13,159 bases of DNA from Lachnospiraceae bacterium UBA3689. Lineage in GTDB: Bacteria; Bacillota; Clostridia; Lachnospirales; Lachnospiraceae. Shown here piece by piece: positions 1-5,349 of the stretch (positions within the stretch are counted from its first letter, which is position 1; every line of letters starts with the position of its first letter). Location: positions 1 to 13,159 of the forward strand of contig DFIU01000004.1 of NCBI GenBank assembly GCA_002371465.1, written 5' to 3'. The notes under the pieces are model-generated. The model had not been told where the DNA came from and did not search any database. It was given only the letters and a program-made list of their open reading frames with translations. The position numbers and the translations under genes are program-made.

Positions 1-2
1 AC

Positions 3-629
3 ATGGAAGGAGCCTTACTCTACGAGGACGATACAGAGCTTTGCCAGATCGTACAGTCAGAGCCCTTTGGTATGAGATGCAGCGATTGGGGCGGTGACAT
101 CGTAGTGACCTTTGAGTTTCAGAATGGGCGCACGGTCAAACGAGAATCTGCTCTAACGGAAAAGGAAGCCAGGGATATTGAGGTTGCACATACGATCGTC
201 GGAGATGTGGACTTGACGAAGGAAGAGGCTAAAGACGCTAGAGTGGCTATTGAGGACGCCTGCAGCACGGCGATGCCGGATGAGACGGCTGTCAAGCTCC
301 CATCCCTGCTTCCGGAATGGTCGGGGGATGGGATTGAGTATAAGACCGGGCATAAAGTATCCTATAAAGGGGAGCCATATAAGATCCTACAGGATCATAT
401 CTCACAGGCTGACTGGACACCGGAGATGGCACCTTCTCTTTTTGCAAGGATTCTTCCCGGGCAGGACGGGACAAAGGTTGGGGAGTGGATCCAGCCGGAT
501 AGCACGAATCCGTATAAGATCGGGGATCGAGTGAAGCATAAGGACAAGATATATGAGTCTCTCATCGATGGTAACGTGTGGGAACCTGGCGCGGAAGGGT
601 CTCAGACACTTTGGAAGGAAGTTCAGTGA
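3..629 (+). CDS. Phage tail-associated protein with two C-terminal carbohydrate-binding-like repeats
   Basis: The protein is 208 residues from the first ATG, but the window begins 2 nt upstream, so no ribosome binding site can be judged and the gene may start further left. The N-terminal half (about 1-100) is acidic, beta-rich then helical, and I do not recognise it. The C-terminal half has two copies of a roughly 45-residue unit, about 105-150 and 161-206. Each starts with EW and has a Tyr-x-x-Gly-(His/Asp)-(Lys/Arg)-Val core, a Lys-Ile-Tyr or Pro-Tyr-Lys strand, a Trp-(Thr/Glu)-Pro turn and an aromatic residue near the end. This is the pattern of CBM5/12 (ChiC-like) chitin- or glycan-binding modules, which are common at the ends of Firmicute phage tail and baseplate proteins. 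Its position directly before holin and endolysin fits a late tail or host-binding protein. Role in surface glycan binding is inferred from the family. Confidence 0.7.
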   Translation: MEGALLYEDDTELCQIVQSEPFGMRCSDWGGDIVVTFEFQNGRTVKRESALTEKEARDIEVAHTIVGDVDLTKEEAKDARVAIEDACSTAMPDETAVKLPSLLPEWSGDGIEYKTGHKVSYKGEPYKILQDHISQADWTPEMAPSLFARILPGQDGTKVGEWIQPDSTNPYKIGDRVKHKDKIYESLIDGNVWEPGAEGSQTLWKEVQ

Positions 630-651
630 TCGCTTAGGCGGTCACTTTTTT
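626..651 (+). terminator. Rho-independent terminator overlapping the tail-protein stop
   Basis: An 8-bp stem (626-633 with 638-645, one G-U pair) closes a 4-nt loop and is followed by six T residues (646-651). The stem begins inside the TGA stop of the tail protein. It should reduce transcription into the lysis genes, so either these are read through in part or they have their own promoter or an antiterminated late transcript. Confidence 0.75.
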
Positions 652-677
652 AATGCAAAGAAAGGATGGAAAAATCT

Positions 678-1103
678 ATGAAAGCAAGTATTTGTGCAGG
701 TGTAGGTGTAGTAGGGGGAGCTGTTGCTGCCCTATTTGGTGGATGGGATGAAGCTTTGGCTACTCTAATTATTTTTATGGCAATCGACTACTTTTCGGGG
801 CTGGTCGTGGCCGGCGTTTTCCATGCCAGTAAGAAAAGTGAAAGCGGGGCACTCGAAAGCAGGGCAGGCTTTAAAGGTCTTTGCCGGAAAGCAATTGCTT
901 TACTCTTTGTGCTGATCGCTGCGCGGCTTGACCTGATCATGGGGACAACTTATGTGAGGGATTCGGTCGTGATCGGTTTCGTTGCCAACGAACTGATCTC
1001 GATCGTTGAGAATGCCGGTCTTATGGGCATTCCTCTTCCGGCGGCAATCACAAAAGCGGTCGATGTCCTGACAAGCAAAGCTGACGATCTGAAAGGAGAG
1101 TGA
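678..1103 (+). CDS. Phage holin (TcdE/Cph1-like holin family)
   Basis: Small membrane protein that would form lesions in the cytoplasmic membrane and release the endolysin. From the ATG at 678 it is 141 residues. An ATG at 666 (145 residues) is also in frame, but it overlaps the AAAGGATGG ribosome binding site at 661-669, so 678 is preferred. There are three clear hydrophobic segments, near residues 4-20, 26-49 and 68-89 of the shorter form, and possibly a fourth near 94-114. The second contains an Asp-Tyr-x-Ser-Gly motif, and it is followed by a Lys/Ser/Glu-rich loop (HASKKSESGALESRAG), as in TcdE/Cph1-type holins (Phage_holin_4 family). The C-terminus is short and charged. It sits immediately upstream of the endolysin, and the endolysin ribosome binding site is inside its last codons. 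Family assignment is from pattern recognition. Confidence 0.85.
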   Translation: MKASICAGVGVVGGAVAALFGGWDEALATLIIFMAIDYFSGLVVAGVFHASKKSESGALESRAGFKGLCRKAIALLFVLIAARLDLIMGTTYVRDSVVIGFVANELISIVENAGLMGIPLPAAITKAVDVLTSKADDLKGE

Positions 1104-1105
1104 CC

Positions 1106-2872
1106 ATGAATAAGCACAACGTGGATGTCCTGGTAAACGTAATCGGCGCGGTAGAGTCCGGCGGACAGATCTACGGGCAGAGGCGATACTCTGCCTATGC
1201 TGCCCCTTACACTAACAGCTCCAAAGAGTTCACTGTTACCCTGGGATGGGCGCAGAACTACGGGGATGAAGCGCAAAAGCTAATCTCCATGATCTATGCC
1301 AAAGATCCGGAAGCCTTTAAGCAGATTGATAGGTCCGGATCGATCAGAAACATGATTGACGGAAGACATGATTGGGTCAAAGAGAGATGGAATCCATCTT
1401 CCGCCCAGAAGCGGATCCTGATCAGCCTGATCGATTCACCAGCAGGGCATGAATGCCAGGACAGCCTTTTTGCAGCATTGATGGAAAAGTACATTGCTGA
1501 CTGCGAAAAGACCTACACGAAAAACACCAAAGCCGTGATGATGTACTGCGAGATCCGTCATCTGGGCGGTCTGAAACCGGTCAACCGGGTCTTTGATCGG
1601 TTAGGTGGTAATTTCTCCCTGGATGCGATTATGGCATCCCTGGTAAAGGATCAGAGGGATCCCAGCTCTAACAATCAGGTGGGCGATGCGAAATTCTGGT
1701 CGCGTCATTTAAAGTGTAGAGAATTTATTGATCGATACTGCGAAGATGAACAGGTAAAAGAGGTGAAAGCAGAATTGACAGCAATTACAGATTTTTCAGC
1801 ATATAAAGGAAAGATCAGCAACAGCGGGCATGATGAGCGGGGACGCTACTCAGGCGGCAAGGATGGAGACCAGACCGGGACTGAGTGGTCCGTTATCAAT
1901 TGGTACAGCCGGCCGTGGACGCATGTGATCAGATTCAGTGACCGGCAGATCGCTGAAATGCTGGCCACGCTATCAATCTATGCGGCTCAAAATAACTTGG
2001 TCGGATACGATCAGTATAAGCGCACGTCGTACTGGAAGCATCTTGAAGCATCCGGATACGATCCAAGGCAGATCACAATTCCTTGCGCTGATGATTGCTC
2101 TGCAGGTGTGTTGGCGAATGTCAAGGCATCTCTGATCTTGTCTGGGCATAAGGACTGGGCAGATCGTATCACTGTGGATGGATACACCGGAAACATGCGG
2201 CAGATTATCACGTCCTGCGGTGCCGATGTGAAGGTTTATACCATGTCAGAGTATATATCCAGTCCGGACAAGCTCTTGCCCGGCGATATCTTGCTCTATG
2301 AAGGGCATCATACGGCTGTCAACCTGGGAGAGGGAAAGGCGGCTATGAGCAAGCCGGTAAAGGTGGCTTTTGACTACAGACCGGTCTTTGACGATGCCTT
2401 CTATAAGTCTCTGTACCCGGATATCAGGAAGGTGTATGGGGCCAAGGATGCTTACGACCATTTTAGGACCTATGGGGTCAAGGAAGGTCGGCAGGGATGC
2501 TCCACCTTTGATCCGGTATTCTATAAGACCCACAATCCGGATGTGGCAGCGGCGTATGGGGACGATTGGACCAAATACTACCAACACTACATCACGTTTG
2601 TGCTGAAAGGTACAGAGAAACGTCTGGGTGCGGATACCGTATCCGCTCTGAATCAGCTGTCGAAAATTGCGCCGGCGCAAAAAATGGCAGAAGTGTTGAC
2701 TGATCTAAATGTCAGAAAGCACCCGATCCAAACCGCGGCACGTTGCAGCTTCTCCCCACTCAAGCAGGGAGAAAGGGTCACTGTAGTCAAGTCCTGTACG
2801 AATGGTTGGTATCTGATTGAAAATTCAGATGGGAAGAAAGGCTATGTTTCTGGTAAATACCTGCAAATTTAA
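1106..2872 (+). CDS. Modular phage endolysin: lysozyme-like plus Cys/His peptidase domain, cell-wall repeats, SH3b
   Basis: A 588-residue peptidoglycan hydrolase. The ATG at 1106 is chosen because GAAAGGAG at 1091-1098 is well spaced from it; an in-frame GTG at 1100 would overlap the holin stop. Residues about 1-190 form a helical domain with an early Glu-Ser-Gly-Gly motif (E17) like chitosanase/lysozyme-fold muramidases of Firmicute phages; the catalytic role of E17 is inferred. Residues about 225-410 form a Cys/His amidase or endopeptidase domain of the NlpC/P60-CHAP type, with the conserved GRYSGGKxGDQTG start, candidate nucleophile C331 in DDCSAG, and His in a GHHTAVN strand after a PGDILLY strand. 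Residues about 424-508 hold two tandem units with FYKxxxPD and AYG motifs, seen in Firmicute surface proteins and probably wall-binding. Residues about 527-588 are a bacterial SH3 domain. No signal peptide is seen, consistent with export through the holin. Confidence 0.9.
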   Translation: MNKHNVDVLVNVIGAVESGGQIYGQRRYSAYAAPYTNSSKEFTVTLGWAQNYGDEAQKLISMIYAKDPEAFKQIDRSGSIRNMIDGRHDWVKERWNPSSAQKRILISLIDSPAGHECQDSLFAALMEKYIADCEKTYTKNTKAVMMYCEIRHLGGLKPVNRVFDRLGGNFSLDAIMASLVKDQRDPSSNNQVGDAKFWSRHLKCREFIDRYCEDEQVKEVKAELTAITDFSAYKGKISNSGHDERGRYSGGKDGDQTGTEWSVINWYSRPWTHVIRFSDRQIAEMLATLSIYAAQNNLVGYDQYKRTSYWKHLEASGYDPRQITIPCADDCSAGVLANVKASLILSGHKDWADRITVDGYTGNMRQIITSCGADVKVYTMSEYISSPDKLLPGDILLYEGHHTAVNLGEGKAAMSKPVKVAFDYRPVFDDAFYKSLYPDIRKVYGAKDAYDHFRTYGVKEGRQGCSTFDPVFYKTHNPDVAAAYGDDWTKYYQHYITFVLKGTEKRLGADTVSALNQLSKIAPAQKMAEVLTDLNVRKHPIQTAARCSFSPLKQGERVTVVKSCTNGWYLIENSDGKKGYVSGKYLQI

Positions 2873-2883
2873 AATAATTTCTT

Positions 2884-2908
2884 AAATGGTGGTGGTTGCC
2901 ACCATTTT
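2884..2908 (+). terminator. Hairpin after the endolysin, possible weak terminator
   Basis: A perfect 9-bp stem (2884-2892 with 2899-2907) with a 6-nt loop lies 12 nt after the endolysin stop. The 3' side ends in only four T residues before G, so the U-tract is poor. It may be a weak terminator or protect the 3' end of the lysis transcript. Confidence 0.45.
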
Positions 2909-2951
2909 GCCACCAACGGAGACAGATATGCAGAGGACTAGAGAGGATTAA

Positions 2952-3023
2952 GGCACTGAACAATCTTGAAAAGGCGCTAAAATAAAGCTTTTTCAGGACG
3001 CACAAGGAATATTGTTCAATGCC
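2952..3023. repeat. Two-tier 72-nt inverted repeat / structured element
   Basis: The outer arms GGCACTGAACAAT (2952-2964) and ATTGTTCAATGCC (3011-3023) are complementary over 13 positions with one mismatch. The inner arms 2965-2975 and 2987-2997 follow directly on the 5' side and pair over 11 positions, counting two G-U pairs, around an 11-nt A-rich loop (2976-2986). On the 3' side the two stems are separated by a 13-nt bulge (2998-3010). The result is one long hairpin with an asymmetric bulge. It might be a structured RNA, a hairpin substrate or the remnant of a mobile-element end; the sequence does not decide which. Confidence 0.6.
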
Positions 3024-3028
3024 AGTGA

Positions 3029-3041
3029 TAACAAATTGTTA
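3029..3041. repeat. Palindrome TAACAA-a-TTGTTA
   Basis: A 13-bp palindrome with 6-bp arms around a central A, inside the AT-rich block. It resembles the palindrome at 3209-3222. It could be a protein-binding site or simply part of an easily melted stretch. Confidence 0.35.
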
Positions 3042-3070
3042 ATAACTTTTATAAAAAGTAAATGATTCAC

Positions 3071-3114
3071 AGGCTTGTCCACAATGCCTGTCTGACGGCA
3101 AGCCTTGTTTTTCG
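3071..3114 (+). terminator. Terminator-like hairpin with T-rich tail
   Basis: Arms 3071-3079 and 3097-3105 pair over 9 positions with one G-U pair, enclosing a 17-nt loop, and are followed by TTGTTTTTC. The T-rich side shows that it would work on + strand transcripts. No + strand gene lies just upstream, so it would end read-through from the endolysin or an unrecognised untranslated RNA. The long loop weakens the call. Confidence 0.45.
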
Positions 3115-3204
3115 GTAAAAAATGGACTTATGCACGGACTTATCCACTTTATCCACCAATTATCGGTGCATTCTTATGGTAACTTCCTGTATGAAAGTGG
3201 ATAC
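3075..3204. repeat. Cluster of DnaA-box-like 9-mers including a 12-bp tandem repeat
   Basis: Four + strand 9-mers are within one mismatch of TTATNCACA: TTGTCCACA (3075-3083), TTATGCACG (3128-3136), TTATCCACT (3140-3148) and TTATCCACC (3149-3157). A fifth, on the - strand at 3196-3204, reads GTATCCACT (two mismatches). The second and third lie in a tandem 12-bp repeat, GGACTTATGCAC / GGACTTATCCAC (3124-3135, 3136-3147). None is a perfect TTATCCACA. Alternatives are arm-type sites for a phage integrase or sites for another regulator. Confidence 0.45.
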
Positions 3205-3208
3205 ATTT

Positions 3209-3222
3209 TTACAAAATTGTAA
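3209..3222. repeat. Palindrome TTACAA-aa-TTGTAA
   Basis: Arms of 6 bp around a 2-bp centre, lying between the box cluster and the bidirectional terminator. Similar in sequence to the palindrome at 3029-3041. Confidence 0.35.
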
Positions 3223-3234
3223 CAAAAGGATTGC

Positions 3235-3274
3235 AAAGAAAAACGGAACCGCATCGCCGGTTCCGTTTTTCTTT
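3235..3274. terminator. Bidirectional Rho-independent terminator
   Basis: A perfect 17-bp inverted repeat (3235-3251 with 3258-3274) with a 6-nt loop. The GC-rich core CGGAACCG is flanked by A-runs on the left and T-runs on the right, so a U-tract follows the stem on either strand. It ends the V-ATPase operon 30 nt past the ntpD stop and also blocks transcription arriving from the prophage side. Confidence 0.9.
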
Positions 3275-3304
3275 ATCAGGATCTGCCTGATTTTGTCGGA
3301 TCAA

Positions 3305-3931
3305 TTAGCTGGTCGCTTTCCTGGCCTTGATGACCTTGAGCTTGGTGAATTCCTCCCGCTCCTTTTCCTCCAGTTCATTGGAGATCCGCTTGATCAGGGC
3401 TTCAAAGCGGGGAATCTGGATGTTTTGCAGGGCGTTGGCACGCTTCTGGGTCTTCTGGATGTCCGCCGCCAGACGGCGGGCTGTGATCTCGACCTGGCTC
3501 AGCTCGATGGTCAGGTCCTTGACTTTCTCAAATGCCTGCCTCGCCTCATCGAGCGAATCCCGGGTCCGATAGAGGGCGTAGGAGGGTTTCCTCGTCTCCG
3601 GCTTCTGGGACCGCACCAGGGGGATCTCGGTCCCCATGATGCTCCGGCTCCTCACCTCAATTGAATGTTCGACCGGAACCGTCAGAGCCAGTCCCTGGAC
3701 CGTAGAGATACCGAGTTCGACGTTTGCCTTCTGCAGAGCGGCGTAGGCGGTGGGAAAGGCAGTATCGATCTGCTCCTGGATCTCCTTAGCCTGGTCCACA
3801 TGCTGCATCAGTTCCCGGATCAGGATGTTCCGCCTCCGGTCCATCATCTCGTAGCCCTGGCGGGCAAGCTTCAGGGAGGTCCGGGCTCGGATCAGATTGC
3901 CCTTGGTAGCGGCTTCATTGATATTGGGCAT
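3305..3931 (-). CDS. ntpD: V/A-type ATPase subunit D (central stalk)
   Basis: Subunit D is the rotating central shaft of the V1 sector, which couples ATP hydrolysis in the A3B3 hexamer to rotation of the K ring through subunit C. The protein has 208 residues, the usual length. It is largely two long helices: an N-terminal one (about 5-70) with a Lys-Gly-Asn-Leu-Ile-x-Ala-Arg start and a Gly-Tyr-Glu-Met-Met-Asp-x-(Arg)3 stretch typical of the family, and a C-terminal one (about 120-205) rich in Lys, Arg, Glu and Ala; between them is a shorter beta-rich middle. The ribosome binding site AAGGAGGT (3938-3945 on this strand) covers the ntpB stop, so translation is probably coupled. It is the last gene before the terminator. 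Identification is firm from sequence and position. Confidence 0.95.
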   Translation of the reverse strand: MPNINEAATKGNLIRARTSLKLARQGYEMMDRRRNILIRELMQHVDQAKEIQEQIDTAFPTAYAALQKANVELGISTVQGLALTVPVEHSIEVRSRSIMGTEIPLVRSQKPETRKPSYALYRTRDSLDEARQAFEKVKDLTIELSQVEITARRLAADIQKTQKRANALQNIQIPRFEALIKRISNELEEKEREEFTKLKVIKARKATS

Positions 3932-3943
3932 AGTAAGACCTCC

Positions 3944-5335
3944 TTAAGCCTGGTCCGGGTCCTGATAGGGGTGGTAGAACTCATCCAGGACCTTGGTATC
4001 GATCCGGTCCAGTTCAGATCTGGGCAAAAGACCCAGCAGGTTCCAGCCGATGTCAAGGGTGCCCTCCATGGACCGGTTTTCTTCCTCCCCCTGCCCGACA
4101 AAATGCTGTTCAAAGGCTTGACCGAATTTCAGATACTGCCGGTCGGTGTCGGACAGCTCGTCCTCTCCGATGACGGAGGCAAGGGAGCGGGCGTCAGCCA
4201 CTTTTGCGTAGGAGGAGAAGAGCTGGTTGGCGACTGCCTGGTGGTCCTTCCTGGTATAGCCTTCCCCGATGCCGTCCTTCATGAGGCGGCTGAGCGACGG
4301 CAGGACCCCGATGGGCGGATAGACGCCCTGACCGTCCAGCTGGCGGTCCAGAACGATCTGTCCTTCCGTGATGTAGCCGGTCAGATCGGGAATGGGATGG
4401 GTGATGTCGTCGTTGGGCATGGTCAGAATCGGAATCTGCGTCACAGACCCCTCCTGGCCCTCGACGATGCCGGCGCGTTCGTAAAGGGAAGCCAGGTCGG
4501 AGTAGAGGTAGCCGGGATAGCCCTTACGGGATGGGATCTCTCCCTTTGAAGAGGAGACCTCCCGCATCGCCTCGCAGTAGGAGGTGATATCGGTCAGGAT
4601 GACCAGAATATTCATGTGCCTGTCGAAGGCTAGGTACTCGGCGGCGGTCAGAACCGCCTTGGGCGTAATCAGCCGCTCGACGACGGGGTCGTTGGCAAGA
4701 TTTAAGAACATGGTGACGTGGTCGGAAACGCCGCTCTCCTCAAAGGTTCTGCGGAAATAGTCCGCGACGTCGTGCTGGATGCCCATCGCCGCAAAGACGA
4801 TGCCGAAGCTCTCCTCGTCATTGCCGATATTAGCCTGGCGGACGATCTGGGCGGCAAGCTGGTCGTGGGGCAGACCATTTCCCGAGAAAATGGGGAGCTT
4901 CTGTCCCCGGATCAGGGTCGTCAGTCCGTCGATGGCGGAAATGCCGGTGTGGATGTAATTGCGGGGATATTCCCGCCGACAGGGATTTAAGGGCAGACCG
5001 TTGATGTCCCGCCGCACTTCGGAGACGATGGGACCCAGCCCGTCAATGGGCCGTCCGATTCCGTCGAAGGTCCTGCCCAGGATATCGGGAGAAAGCCCGA
5101 TCTCCATGGGGTGGCCGGTCAGCCGGGTGTGGGTATTGGTAAGGCTCATGCCCTGGGTGCCCTCGAAGACCTGGATGACGGCGCGGTTCTCGTAGTCCTC
5201 GATGATGCGGCCCAGCTTCTTCTGGCTGCCGTCCACCGTGAAGGACACGATTTCGTTATAGGCTGCGTTCTGAACGCCTTCGAGGACGACCAGGGGGCCG
5301 TTGATTTCGTTTAAGCCTAAGTATTCGATTGCCAT
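3944..5335 (-). CDS. ntpB: V/A-type ATPase subunit B (non-catalytic nucleotide-binding)
   Basis: Subunit B alternates with A in the V1 hexamer and supplies the arginine finger to the catalytic sites. The protein has 463 residues, the full family length. There is a beta-barrel domain (about 1-75), the central nucleotide-binding domain with FSGNGLPHDQLAAQI (150-164) in place of a Walker A motif, as expected for a non-catalytic subunit, and the conserved LPSLSRLMKDGIGEGxTR (345-362) that contains the probable arginine finger R350. The C-terminal helical domain carries KFGQAFEQHFVGQG (403-416). The ATG at 5335 has AAGAAGGAAA ahead of it, and 14 nt separate it from the ntpA stop. The strong match over its whole length leaves no doubt about family. 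Confidence 0.97.
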   Translation of the reverse strand: MAIEYLGLNEINGPLVVLEGVQNAAYNEIVSFTVDGSQKKLGRIIEDYENRAVIQVFEGTQGMSLTNTHTRLTGHPMEIGLSPDILGRTFDGIGRPIDGLGPIVSEVRRDINGLPLNPCRREYPRNYIHTGISAIDGLTTLIRGQKLPIFSGNGLPHDQLAAQIVRQANIGNDEESFGIVFAAMGIQHDVADYFRRTFEESGVSDHVTMFLNLANDPVVERLITPKAVLTAAEYLAFDRHMNILVILTDITSYCEAMREVSSSKGEIPSRKGYPGYLYSDLASLYERAGIVEGQEGSVTQIPILTMPNDDITHPIPDLTGYITEGQIVLDRQLDGQGVYPPIGVLPSLSRLMKDGIGEGYTRKDHQAVANQLFSSYAKVADARSLASVIGEDELSDTDRQYLKFGQAFEQHFVGQGEEENRSMEGTLDIGWNLLGLLPRSELDRIDTKVLDEFYHPYQDPDQA

Positions 5336-5349
5336 AGTGTATTTCCTTC

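Larger units (their letters stand above)
2873..3304. other. Gene-free stretch between prophage lysis cassette and V-ATPase operon
   Basis: No credible coding sequence is present in these 432 bp: the open frames here are short, lack ribosome binding sites or are extensions of shadows of the neighbouring genes. It holds, in order, a hairpin (2884-2908), a two-tier inverted repeat (2952-3023), an AT-rich block (3024-3063, about 85% A+T), a terminator-like hairpin (3071-3114), a cluster of DnaA-box-like 9-mers (3075-3204), a short palindrome (3209-3222) and the bidirectional terminator (3235-3274). The prophage right end probably lies here, because the lysis genes are usually last in such elements and the ATPase operon is core chromosome. 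No att core can be identified without the other prophage end. Confidence 0.6.

Noticed and set aside
3027..3064. Sigma-A promoter in the AT-rich block (TTGTTA with TAAATG, or TATAAA)
   Set aside because: Hexamer matches are poor or wrongly spaced, and AT-rich DNA gives such matches easily.
2873..3304. CRISPR array or insertion sequence in the intergenic gap
   Set aside because: The repeats are too few and irregular for a CRISPR array, and no transposase frame or clear terminal inverted repeats with target duplication were found.
3122..4549. Two + strand open frames (3122-3664 and 3665-4549) opposite ntpD and ntpB
   Set aside because: They are antisense to firm genes; the first also runs through the bidirectional terminator. 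Neither has a ribosome binding site or family motifs.
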